Shown one piece after another: positions 1 through 11,608 of a stretch of 64,000 bases of DNA. The position numbers and the translations under genes are program-made. The DNA is from Sclerotinia nivalis. Lineage: Eukaryota; Ascomycota; Leotiomycetes; Helotiales; Sclerotiniaceae. The stretch's first letter is position 1. Each line of letters opens with the position of its first letter. The stretch spans positions 496,001 through 560,000 of the forward strand of contig JAPEIS010000003.1 of the NCBI GenBank assembly GCA_029531795.1, given 5' to 3'. The notes below the pieces were generated by a model. That model worked only from the letters and a program-made list of their open reading frames with translations, was not told the origin of the DNA and did no database searches.

Positions 1-2468
1 CAAAAGCTCCTTCCAGCAGTGTTTCTGATTTCAAAGACTCTTCAACATCTTCTGAGACATCCTCCTCTAAACGAGTATCATTTGAGGCAGCATCCCTTGA
101 ACCTTCATCCTCGGAAACCCTAGTGGGATCTAAGGCCTTCAAGAGGTTTACATTTCGTCTCATTGCCTTCATTCTAGCTTTCTCTTGCCACTCGGCTTTA
201 GCTAAACATAGGTCAATCTTCTCCTCCACCAACCTCTTAATATGGAATGCTAAGGCCTGGCTGTGGAATACACCTGTGAATCTGTAACTCAGCCAGAGAT
301 ACAGCGTGATGTTTTTATGAAGTCCTTCAACTTTGCGCACGTAAATTTCCCTTTGTTCTTGGGTTGTAAAGGTATCGGGATCCTCGTCTAGAATTTCGAT
401 ATCAAGCTCTGATATATTAAGTATGTGGCCACCAATATTGTCAGCTACACAACGAGCAAACGCTCTCAATACTCCAACAATCCCAGGATCGCGCACAGAC
501 ACTGGAGCAGCGAGGAAGACAAGACGGTTTCGAATGGAAAGGTTAAATTCTTGAATGATGTCTGCAATGTCGACATGCTCCTTGAGTTTGCAGAGATGAA
601 ATTGGCTGCTTATAGAACCAATTTCGTGTAATCGCAGTATAATATAACTAAATGGTGTACTTTTGGAGAAATGCTCAGCAAAGCGTTCTATAACATTTGC
701 AGGAGGAAAGATTCCAGCTGATGTCATTTGCGCGGCGTCTCTTGACATAGCGCTCGACAATATCTTGTGATCATCCTTAAAAAATGTTGTCACAAGGCCA
801 ACTGGAGGCTCTGTTGGTTTAGCTGGGATGCCGTCAGTTACATCAATAGGCCCTGCTTTGATGGCATCTCTTGCCGTCTTATATCTTCCAGCTCGACCAG
901 CAATTTGTTTAATTTCTGAAAGAGGGAGATTTATGAGGTCTGTGCCATTAAACCTCTTGACAGATTCAAGAATGACACGTTTGATGCTCAGATTCAAACC
1001 CATGCCAATGGCATTGCTGGCAACCAAAAAATCGTAATTATTGTCAGGATCATTGAACAGAGCGGCCTGCAGAGCACGAGTCTCGGGGGGCAATGATCCA
1101 TAAACAATAGCGCATCGTTTGCCTTTGTGCTGTGCCTCGATTGCGTTTTTCATGGCATGAATTCTCATCCTCGAGAATAAGATGATAGCATCACCTTTCT
1201 CCAACTTGCTGACAGGTCCCCCATCTTTCTCAGGCGGGCCGTCTCTTTCATGATTCCTTGTCGTAAGACTCTTACTCATTACTTGTAACTTCCCAAGTCT
1301 CTCGTAATTATGTATGACCAACTTGTCTCCCATCATTGCACATAACTTTTTGATCAAGTCAGTGGTTCGGACTTCGCCACAGAGATGGACTTCTTTGGCC
1401 TGCACGCCAAGTACTGCTTGAGTCCACGCCCAGCCACGTTCATCATCTCCGATCATCTGAATCTCGTCTATAACTGCTACATCGACTTTAGTATTCAGAG
1501 GTACCATCTCTACGGTACAACTCTTCATGAGATCTTTTCCATTGTCCGGAATACGTCGTTCCTCTCCCGTAATCAAAGAGCATGGCTTTCCTTTTGCATT
1601 GAGCCTTGTATAGACCTCGTGAGCTAATAATCGCAGGGGCCCGGCATATATACCACTGTTGGCTGCCTCGAGCTTTTGCAAAGCATGATATGTCTTGCCA
1701 GAGTTGGTTGGTCCAACGTGTAGATGGAACGTTCGTTGCATCGCTCGTGTGGCCGGAAACCATTCAATGGGATAACGAAAGTCTGCCAGTCTCTGGTGAT
1801 TTGCAAGTTCCTCTTTTGAGAATTTGCCCGAAAGTGTAAAGTTCGTGAATGAATGTCTTATTTCATCTTCTAACCCTTTGAGATCCCTTGCGATGTATGC
1901 ATCCTTAAATTTGCAAAAAAGAGGGTTTGAAGATCTATCGATTTCGCCCAGCTCAGTTGCTCTTCTGCCTGCTGCTGCTACCTCTTTCTCAAACTCTCGA
2001 AGCTTGGCTACCAATTCCTCCCTACCTGACACGCCCCACCCTGTCAAATCTTCGTCTCTTATAGAATTTCGAAATATTGTTCCATTGAGAAGTTTCTTTT
2101 TCAGCCCCCGGGCTTCTGCTACTATCGTGTCTTCAAATTTTCGAAACTCCGTCCTAGCCCGTCCCTGAGTATCCCTCGGCGGTCCATACCCTTTGTATGA
2201 ACTTCCCGCATGTTGAACTGGTACTCCGTACGAATTTTCTGAAGGATGTTCTGGATACTGGAAAGTTTAGTGGTAAGCAAATGAAGATACTAAAGGTAGC
2301 AGCTCCCATGTGATATACCTTCTTGCGGATCTTTCGAACCGACCTCGCCACAGGGCTAGACTGATGGAAACTTCTACCGTTAGGTCGGAGAAATGAAGAG
2401 TTTAGCCATATCAAGCTGCGGAATGTACAGAACGCACATTTTCCAGACCTCCGGTTCACCAATGTCAT
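1..2468 (-). CDS. SUV3: Mitochondrial ATP-dependent RNA helicase SUV3 (3' partial)
   Basis: Superfamily 2 DExH RNA helicase; in fungi Suv3 is the helicase subunit of the mitochondrial degradosome. The frame runs off the left edge, so the C-terminus is missing. Exon 1 (2468-2319) encodes a basic, Ser-rich presequence-like N-terminus. A 61-nt intron (2318-2258, GTATAT...CCAG, with branch-like CTAAAC) follows. Exon 2 carries Walker A GPTNSGKT (about residues 232-239), the Suv3-type motif II DEIQMIGD, the helicase-C stretch LVASNAIGMGLNLSIKRV and IAGRAGRY (motif VI). Start: the ATG at 2468; the codon just upstream is GTG and was not used. The end of the visible part is acidic and Ser/Glu-rich. 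The R-SNARE gene faces away across about 360 bp. Family assignment is secure; the exact start is an inference. Confidence 0.95.
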
Positions 2469-2829
2469 CACAGCAGCGGACAGCGCGATTGTTTGTGAAT
2501 ATGAGCAGAATTATGTTGATATCGAATATGGCAATTTATTTTTTGTGATTAGGTAAGCATTGATGCATGAGAAGCCTAGCGTCGGCCGCGGTCGCGTTAG
2601 CTTTCGCGCCCTCGTCATTGTACTTCTCCAATCCTGTTACTTCATGTTCAATTGGATTCAAACTTTCACAATTGTCTTCTTTCAAAACGTCAGTTCTCAA
2701 TCGCATGCGACTCTTGATATCAGTTCCATCAATTGTTACATTCATCCTCTGTTTGATTTATATCTAAGAAAATTGATAGTCTTCACACTTTGCGAAAGAG
2801 CTTTTGAATTCTAAAGTCAAATCCCAATA
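2469..2829. promoter_or_regulatory. Divergent intergenic region between SUV3 and the R-SNARE gene
   Basis: This 361-bp gap lies between the start codons of two outward-facing genes and must hold both promoters. It contains a CG-rich patch near 2580-2610 and pyrimidine-rich sequence just upstream of the SNARE start. I see no clear TATA box and no motif that I can name with confidence. Confidence 0.4.
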
Positions 2830-3626
2830 ATGGCCTCCTCATCCTCATCCACACCACCAACTCCTCTTCTCTAGTAAGCATTTTTATTTCTCTCGGCTCT
2901 TTTTGGTCATTTCCTAACATACCCAGCTCATGTATCTCTCACAATACCACGATCCTCGCCGAGCATACCGCATCCGCGACCTCGCAAACTTCCTCTCTCG
3001 CCTCCCTTGTCCTCCCGAAAATCAAACATAACGAACCTCAAAAACTAACATATACGCACAACAACTCGTTCATCCATTATATGGCATCCGCGCCTTCCGA
3101 ATATCCCGCTTCCGAATCTTCTGCCGGTGGACTCACATTTCTCGTAATCGCTGATGCTTCTCTCGGCCGTCGCATTCCATTTGGATTCCTTTTTGAGATC
3201 AAAAAGCGCTTCTTTAAGTCCTTCCCACCTTCTACTACAGAATTTTCCGATTTAGGAAGCTATGGTGCTGGATCCTTCAACTCGGAGCTCAAGAAGTTGA
3301 TGGTGGAATACGGAACGACCCAAGGTGGTAAGGAGGATGCGATCAAGAATGCACAAGGAGAAATCGATAATGTACGAGGAATCATGAGTCAGAATATCGA
3401 GAGCCTTTTGGAGAGAGGCGAGAGAATTGATCTACTTGTCGACAAAACAGATAGACTAGGTGGAAGCGCATCGGAATTCAGGATCAAGAGCAGAGGATTG
3501 CGCAGACAGATGTGGTGGAAGAACGTCAAGTTGATGGTAATCTTGACTGTCGTCATTATATGTTTGCTCTACTTGTTTGTTGGGTTTGGTTGCGGATTGC
3601 CGGGCTGGCAGAAGTGTGTTGGATAA
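2830..3626 (+). CDS. Longin-type R-SNARE, VAMP7/Nyv1-like
   Basis: Vesicle SNARE acting in fusion at endosome or vacuole membranes. Exon 1 (2830-2873) encodes a short Ser/Thr/Pro leader; a 53-nt intron (2874-2926, GTAAGC...CCCAG) splits the Tyr codon of the longin domain start (YSCISHNTTILAEH). The 247-aa product has an N-terminal longin domain (about residues 14-130), then an R-SNARE coiled coil (IDNVRGIMSQNIESLLERGER, with Arg at the zero layer), a basic linker ending WWKN, and a C-terminal membrane anchor near residues 218-240 (VILTVVIICLLYLFVGF). The order longin, SNARE motif, tail anchor and the total length match VAMP7 proteins. It faces away from SUV3 and converges on the gene ending at 4023. 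Confidence 0.93.
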
Positions 3627-4022
3627 ATGATTATGCGAAGGATGGCATAATGTGGATGGAGAAAGCCATGAATTGAATTCAAATTGACAGATGGGGAGGA
3701 TATTATTAGGATTGGGGACTTTATACCACGGATTGGAGTTTTGGCATGCGGCTTTTTGGTATTCTAGTATACATATGTTGACGGGTTGTAATTTTGCAAG
3801 GACATTCAATTGGAATACTACTTATGAATGCGCATGCATAGAAGCCTCAAAAGTGACGTTGAACATATCGATGAGTACTCGTAACAATGTGAAGAAGGTT
3901 AGATCCTATATACACAATCCACAAAATCTCATCTCCTTTTTCCAACTAAACCTCTAATATACAAAACCGGTATAATAATAAGCCCCGAAAACCATCTTCA
4001 ACCCGAACCTTAAGACGCCTCG
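3627..4022. other. Convergent intergenic gap
   Basis: About 400 bp between the stop codons of two convergent genes. It should contain both 3' UTRs. Short open frames here have no recognisable content. Confidence 0.4.
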
Positions 4023-4738
4023 TCACAACTTTGCTTCCCTCTCCTCAACCCCACCACTTTCATACACATACCCCCTCGCAACCGGACTCCCCGTCTTCCA
4101 ATCCTCATACCCATATCCATTCGCGCCCACGCCTGCAGGCGCTTTCCTCAATTTATCTGTAAAGAATACTGGATGGCGTTTTGCAGAATCCAGGATGAAT
4201 TTGCCGTTTTTATGGGATATGTAGAGGAAGGGGGAGGATGCTGGAAAGGTTGTTGAAGATGGGGTTGTGGTTGTGGTTATGGGTGTTGATATTGATGTGG
4301 GCGTTGTGTGTGGTGGAAGAGCCTCAATTTGGGTGCGGGGAAGAGTGGAGGCGGGGAATGTGAGGGCGGAGAAGGATGGAGATGGAGATGGGGATGAAAA
4401 AGAGAGGGGTGTTTGATCTGTCGGTGTGGAGATTGAGCTTGTAGGTGGATGTGGATTGGAAGGTGGAGCTGAGGATGCGGATGGTGTTGGGACCTAATGA
4501 ATGGATACTAGTTAGCTAGCTACATTCTTCAATTACTCCGCGCCGGCTAAGCAAAGCTCGGTAAGATTCTACAACATACGGTAGGTATTTTTGGTTGTAA
4601 TGAAGATATCATCTCCTCACTAGTTGGAGTCACAGATGGAGCTGTATATCGCGATTGTTCATGCAATTGAGGGGTTCGAAGTGCAAATGCTGGATGCGGT
4701 GCAAATAGCTGAGATATGGAATGGCGTAGGGCTGGCAT
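4023..4738 (-). CDS. Unrecognised Ser/Thr/Pro-rich protein, possibly mitochondrial
   Basis: I do not recognise this protein. Exon 1 (4738-4580) encodes 53 residues beginning MPALRHSISQLFAPHPAFAL, Arg-containing and free of early acidic residues, as in a mitochondrial presequence. An intron of roughly 80 nt begins at 4579 (ACC|GTATGT) and ends in TTAG just before the codons for VPTPSASS; both sides are in phase 0. Exon 2 has a long low-complexity Ser/Thr/Pro linker, then a compact C-terminal block of about 65 residues with FLYISHKNGKFILDSAKRHP and ANGYGYEDWKTGSPVARGYV. Only that block looks conserved in character. It could be a small organellar component, but no family is named. The exon structure is supported by frame and splice signals. 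Confidence 0.6.
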
Positions 4739-7700
4739 CTCGGATAAGGCACTAGGTATGTGAAGGAGTAAGCTTCCTATTTGGGTCCTTTGTCCGGAAA
4801 TCTTGATTTGTAAATAAGTGTGTGATGTTATGGTAAGCTTTCACTAAAGATGATGTCAATTCCAAGAAGCGATGATTGAGAAAGTAGAATTTTTGAAGAT
4901 TTCAATGTTTAAAAAGACCAGAAGTGAGGGGCCGGAAAAATATACCGTAGATGGGAATTTTATGGAGTGTGGAGTAAGTCTAATCAAGCTCCAACTTTAA
5001 ATGGACGTCTACCACAGGTGCCGAGGTATGCGAGTACTCCACAATGATACTATTCTCACATATGTATAACTTGTGAAGGTGCTTGTTGCTATCATTATGC
5101 AATTATACTGTGTGCACTGATTGTGTCTTTGTGGTATTCTGGATGTTGTGGAATATTTCAGTTGTTGTGTTCGTGATTGCTTATTGCTTGTCAGATGCTG
5201 CACACATGATGGTTTAAGTGACCTGGCTCTGCTCTGGAGATACCAAACTTGTTGAAGCTCCTTAGGACAGATTTGATTTCTTACATATAAGTACAAAGCT
5301 GTCGTCAGTCCTACATTTGTTCCATGCACCCACTACACTACACAAAGAACCACTTTCCCCTTGGAGCACTGTGCGCTCCAAAACTTCAAGGTGTACTGGG
5401 TGTCAGTGTATTGGAGAAGATTACCTACCATAAGAGATAGTTCTCAAGCTTGTTTGATTTCACAGTACCGTTTTTGTCTCCGAGTCAGCTTCACATAAAG
5501 AGCTTGAAGTGAAAATCCTAGTGAAACTTCCTCATCGGGTCTCAGAAACCTCATTTAGTAGCTGGAAAGCTGCTTGGAGAGAAGTTGAAGGTCTTTAAAT
5601 GCTCCAGATTAGATTCCTGAACTAACAAGGATGCCAAAGGCCATAAGAGACGTTGCACCAATTGGCAGGAAATTGGGTATATACCTTAGTAATTCATGTT
5701 CTCTTGCCAAATCTCACGGCTGTTAAACATGATTGTTTCTGATTTAGTTCAACTGCCATCTGGCAATAGCTGGCTTGGCTCGAACATGATCGGGAAAAAA
5801 CCATTTCTAGGGGTTTCTCCTTTCGTCCCTCGACGGCCGTAAGGTTTTGGCATTTTGAATGTTATTTTTGAGAATTCTCTCACGGTCTAATGCAATGGAT
5901 GTAAAAGGAGTATTTCTGTTTGTCCATTCTTTTGATCTAGTTAGTGGGGCAGCGGAAAGCAATATGACATATATGGATGGTGCAAGTGATAGTGACGGTG
6001 ACGGCTACGGCGACCCGACTGTGGAAGGTCAAGTGGATGATTTGTCTACATTTAAGGCAGTATATCAATGGAAGAAACTGGCAGGGTCAGGGAGGAAGTT
6101 CTATAGATAGTGAATACGACTTGGAAAATTCTGCTAATTTTGAAAAGTTTCCAAAAAACGTGATTGTTTTTTGATCAGGCAATCCACCCTTTTGGAGTCA
6201 GTTATTCATCTACCTAACAAATGCTTCCCCAATAAACTTCAAAGTAAATTCCATCTCACAGCAATCAGCGCGACAAGCTCCGTGGGATGATATTGATATC
6301 TGCACGTTTTAGCGGTCCTGTCTTGGGCGCAAAATCGAATTTTGACTGTAGGGCCACAACCAACTTTCTTTAACTTCACCCTTTGAAAGATTTGCAAGTG
6401 TATGACTCATTATAAATGAATTTATGGAGCCTCACCACATCAGTAGCCCATAGTTGAAATTACATCAATCACATTCTCCACTAGCGGCACAGAAATGGCG
6501 TTATGACATGAGCTACCAACTTTTCAGTAGGAATGGCTGGTTGCAAAAGATGGGACAACAACATGAGAGCCATACAATACTAATATTCACCTCCGATATA
6601 CTGCGCCTCCTCACCAAAGCAAATTTGCCTTTGCCGAGCCTTGATTTCGCAATCTTAAATCTGGTAACCGAACTCACTTTGCCATCAAGGTACAGCGCTC
6701 AACGTCCATAAAAGAACTCTTCCCCCCATCTTCCTTCGAATTTTTCCTTCCCTCTTCAATCCATTGCCACGAACAAAAAAACACATATTTCTTCAACACC
6801 TTTGTACTTGCTTGCGAGTCCATCTAGGGTGAAAGATCTATGCTATTGCTGCTAGTGGTACGGGGTCGATCGTTGGATAACTTAAGTACTCTCATTGCAC
6901 GATCCTCGAACTCTGTAGTGCACCACGGACAAGATTCTATACCCTTAACTGGGACTTAGATGACGGCCACACCATAGGGGGAGAGTGAGAGCGCCCAATG
7001 CTACGCCCACTCATATCTACTTTCGCTTCTATTGTCAGTTGATCATGTCATTTAGAGTGTTTGTATGAGAGAGGTTGGATTCAAACCTGTTCCTTGCCAT
7101 ACCGAATCTAGCGCTAGTGGTTGCATTTATGCGATCATCACGGTTCCTTTCCTGGAGAAAGAAAGTGTTCCCGCGCTATTGGTTCGAAACTTCCCTTTAA
7201 CATTTCTTGTGTACCTTGGCCGAGATCTAAGTTATTGACGGGTGGTTAGGATTCGTCGCTGCTCATGAGGCGCGAATCCAGATCTTGAAGGTGGGTTCTG
7301 AAAAGAACTGTACTTGATGGGTCGCACTTGTGGGGAGTCTGGAGAGGTGATGACTTTCCTACGATTCATTGGCTTTTGATCTCTGATCATGTGGGTATGG
7401 GGCTTTTAAGACTGGGGTATTGTTGACAGGACGCTGTTGATATTTGTGGGCTATTATGGTATCACTTTCTGATCTATGATGATAAGTTTTAAGTCAACCT
7501 GGATCATTTCCCATGTCATCTTCGATTTGGATCTTGAACCTTTGACAAAATATACTATATTCTGAGATCACTTTCTTGAAAGTTCTTTGTTTGCAAGTTC
7601 TTGGACCATGTGGTCTGACTTTAGTTCCATGTTCTTCGCGGTTTTGAGGATGCGACGTTTCATTTTCTTCATTTTTTCTTTTCTTCATGTTTTCCTGTTT

Positions 7701-9262
7701 CCTTTTGATGGTAGCAAATCTTGGTGCTTGGTGGACTTGGTGCGTGTTTGAGTTGGAGGAAATCTCCGGGTCGGCTTTCAATACATATAATATCAAAAAG
7801 AATACCATGTACTCATTATAAGTGGAAATAAAACAGCAACATCATTCACTTTATTTTAGACTCAAATGTTCGTGACAATATCTCATTGTGAATCTATCTA
7901 ATAAGCTTTTGATATCACCTCGAAACAGTAATATTCCATGTTTTAAAGGTGATTAATACAGCGCAGGAATGTCAACTCACTGCATCTCCATGTTTTGGGG
8001 TGATTTCCGCGCAGAATCCAGCGGCCTTAATGATACATAGAGCATGGGAGGACAGGAAGGAATGAAATGTATGACCCCATTTCATGTGTGATCATAGTGT
8101 CTCAACTAATAACAGGTTGAGCTTCAAGAGATAATGAAGATGTAAATGTCAAAATAGTCTAGATAACATCAAATAATTATGATCATTGTAAATAGATATT
8201 GCGAGGATACCAATTTATTCAGTATTGGTACCATTCCATGAATTCATAAACCCGCTGCCGGTACACCCAGTCTGCCATGATCATTGCAATTCCAAGACAT
8301 ACGAGTTATTGTGATCTAGTAACATTGCATTGATGGCGACTTTGTGATCAATCCCGGAAGATTGAAAAGGTTTATCGCCTCCCATCCAATTCTTCGGTGT
8401 ATATTCCTCATTTTCCAACCCGGTCTAACTGCTTTGATTTATTCTCAGTAATAAGCCATGATTGTATCTGCAATTGGATACTTCTGGGGAACTTTGACTT
8501 TCCAAGCCCAACTTCCGATTTCAATGAATTTTATCGAAGATTCATCCGCAGTTATCATCTTGGCACAACGATGCGCAATACCTTTTGGTTCTTCGATGTA
8601 TGTCTAGCGAGATGATTGAATTTCTTGAATAGGGATTATTATGTGATGATTATGGTGGCAGGGAGAGATAGGTAAGTCGTGGTGAATTGCAGACCTAGCG
8701 ACAAAACCGTCCTAGACATTCATATTGTACGCGGGCAGTAATGGGGGTCGGATGGAGGACCTTACCCAAGACTCGTTGAAATCAAATTTGCTTGATAAAG
8801 ACATGAGAGTCGATAAACGTGCACAGCCTGAAGTTTATCTAGTCTTGAAAGTGATATAAGGACAACTTGGAGGCCCAAGATGGCGGAAGTGCAAAGGCTG
8901 TTTCAAACCATTATAGGGGGAAGGGAAGAGCTACAACTTGGATCTTCCGAAAAAACCAACTCTATGTGCCGTTCTTCCCGGGCTGAATCAATCCACTGAA
9001 TTAAAGCCAATGTGAAATGGCTAACCCACAATTGATGAAGTTATGGGCAGTGGATTGAAGATCTGAGCTCTCAATGACAACAATCCAAACTCAGTATTTT
9101 GGCCGCAAGGTAACGAATTGAACTGTAGTCGTGAAAACTAGACGAAATGCCCATCATGATGGAACATTTTCCTTCAATGGCATAACAGAGTGGAGAACAG
9201 CTGCGAAAATTAATGTCATGCGCCTATAGTAATATGTGATACTTGGCAAGAACTTTCGCTAA
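4739..9262. other. 4.5-kb gene-poor interval
   Basis: No ORF here has recognisable domain content or a convincing multi-exon structure. Local items: a 7-bp inverted repeat TTGGAGC...GCTCCAA near 5363-5383; a CT-rich tract near 6720-6800 followed by a 39-codon ORF starting near 6840, which resembles a promoter with leader but leads into no gene I can see; and a short open frame at 5859-6110 with an acidic Gly/Asp stretch. A non-coding transcript or a very diverged gene cannot be excluded. Confidence 0.35.
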
Positions 9263-11083
9263 CTACTTCTGGGGTATATTTAACTTCTGTCGCCTTTTCC
9301 TGACTTCCCCAATCGCCGCTTCAGCATCTGTAGAGTTCGGGTTTCTTAACTGCCACTCCATACATACATTCAAAGCCGGTCCCATCCACATGCCAGGTTT
9401 CACACCTAGTGCTTTCGAGAGGATCTTCCCATCTACAATTCCGCGGATTGCAGGAGCTTCCATCACATCGAGATCCTTCAGATGATCTATGAATTTTTGC
9501 CATTCCGAGAACAATGATTGGTATCCTAGAAGAAATTAGTACCAACTGGGAGAAATGTGAGTATCAATCATACCTTCAGCACTTTCTAGCTTTAAAGCCT
9601 CCACAAGCAATGTAAACAGAACTTGTAGTTTCCACTGTCCACCATGTGATTCCCATCTTCGAATCATCATCCCAACCGTATCTCGTTTGTGGATATATGA
9701 ATCGTTTCTCTTGGTTGCATCCTTGAGCTCCGTGATCTCGGCGTATTGTTTAAATGCACCGGCAACCATACTGCATAACTTGCTTTCTGCCTTTAGTCCT
9801 TCCCGTGCAACCAAAGCTCCATATGGTGGGGGTATCTTGCCTCCAGGTTTTAATGCTTGTGCTGGTGGAACAGCTGTCCATGGCGTCAATGCAGCGAGAA
9901 TCCAGGCAAGATATTTGGCATCGTCTGATCGCACTAGCGACTTGTAAATCGAGTCTGGTGTCTCATTTGACTTCATTTCTTCTAAACAATCGTAGACGAC
10001 TCTCCAGTTAGATATATCTGGTACCGGGATATTGTCTGCTGTAGGATCTGTGAAGATTGTGGAGTAAAGACCTAGCCGATCAAAGAGGTGTAAAGATTGC
10101 CATGGGTTATTTCCTGAATATGGTCAGAAAACGTTCTAACTATGGAAAACCCAATTGATTGATATCTTACCCTTTAACATTTTTTCCACCTCAACCCCTA
10201 CTCTTTCTCGACTTATCTTAAGTTTTAGAGCTTCCGTAATGGTTAGATTCCCCATACACTTCTCCGATTCCGAATCAATTTTGAAATCTAGTCGACTAGC
10301 AAATCTGATTAACCTCAAAACTCGCAATGGATCATCCTTGAAAGTAGTATATGGCTCAAGTGGTGTTTTGATGAGTTTAGCTTTCATATCCGCAAGTCCT
10401 CCAGTGAAATCTTCAACGATATCTGTATGAAGATTATAAAATAAAGCATTTATTGTAGCATCCCGTCTCAAAGCATCTTCCTCTGCGGTGCCGGGCTCCA
10501 TTTGAGGGTTGCGACTATCTTCGGTGTAAGTTTCCTTGCGTAGATTGACAAAGTCTACATCGAATTGAAAAATATTGGTTGTAGCAGTTTCCAAATGTTT
10601 AGACTTCTCCGGATTCGCAGCAATTTTGTAGAGTTTTTTAACATCTTTAGCTTCCAGTGCATGCTTCTTGAGGTTTTCTGCATCTTCCAGGTATTCCCTC
10701 ATTTTCAAACTGAAGTTGTACCCAGTCATAACATTAATTGCTGTGTCGATATCATGGCTCTCGATTCCGAGCAGTTTGTCCCGAACCCATCCCCCAGCCC
10801 ATCGTAACTCAACTTTCTTCTCAATTTCTTTGGACTCATTGATGTAGTTCGCAACATCAAGCAAAAGATTTCGAAGTTGACTTTCTCGAGGAGTCAAAGC
10901 AATAGTAGTGCTAGCCATGATCGTTCCTCGCAACCTTTTTGCGAAGTAAATTTCTTCTTCGTTGTATCTTCGTTTCATGGACGAGAATTGGAATGTTTGT
11001 CGTTTGCCGGTAGTGACTCTTAGAATAGACTTAAGACTTATGACTCCACAACTCTGGACCAAAGATGTTAAATATGGAATCAT
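9263..11083 (-). CDS. CCA1: CCA tRNA nucleotidyltransferase
   Basis: Adds or repairs the 3' CCA of tRNAs in the nucleus/cytosol and in mitochondria. Three exons: 11083-10171, 10113-9574 and 9525-9263, with introns of 57 nt (GTAAGA...TTCAG) and 48 nt (GTATGA...TCTAG), both in phase 1; product about 571 aa. The poly(A) polymerase-type head domain shows GGWVRDKLL and the metal-binding ESHDIDTA (DxD), then RRDATINALFYN and DPLRVLRLIRFASRL, all class II nucleotidyltransferase signatures. The frame is open upstream to a GTG, but the first ATG is at 11083 and is followed by an amphipathic, Arg/Lys-containing presequence. In-frame ATGs at 10978 and 10918 precede the catalytic domain and could give a non-mitochondrial form, as known for yeast Cca1. 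Divergent from Trs85. Confidence 0.95.
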
Positions 11084-11608
11084 AACATGAGTCAGAAATC
11101 CTTCTAATAAACGAATAAGTTGAATTTCCACTATCCATTAACGACGAATAAAGAAAAGTAGGAAGAATTAACCTGAAGTTTTGATATATTGTATTTAAGT
11201 CACGTGTTGGTGCGGATTTTGGTGGTGCCGGATTATTTTTAGCGCGAGGCCATTATCAATTGTTGGAGTGTGGAGTTCGCGCGATAGTAACTTTCGAGTA
11301 CAACGTATACAGAACACAGAATACGGAGACAGAATACGGAGACAAAATAATTCCTGAAAGGCATATCGCGAACCTCTTCCAAGCTCCTTGTATATTTTAT
11401 GCTCATGTCGATTATCCGGAGTTCCAGCATAGACTACTTAAGACGGATTGACGTTCGAGTATTATACAAGGCCATATCTGGATGAACAATCGCCCTAATT
11501 TTCGCAGTAGTCTACTTCCGATTGATTAGGCGCATGGTTCTGCGATTGTTGGCTAGTTGAGTTACGAGCGAATATCATTTTCTCCCGGCTGCTGACCCCT
11601 CGGTCTCC
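11084..11608. promoter_or_regulatory. Divergent intergenic region between CCA1 and TRS85
   Basis: This 525-bp gap separates two outward-facing start codons. It contains a CACGTG palindrome near 11202 (bHLH/E-box type) and a perfect 13-bp tandem duplication, AGAATACGGAGAC, at 11318-11330 and 11331-11343. No protein-coding content is evident. Whether either site is bound is unknown. Confidence 0.4.

Noticed and set aside
7140..7200. GGTTCGAA-like T-loop sequence as a possible tRNA
   Set aside because: No matching acceptor stem or anticodon arm could be folded around it by eye.
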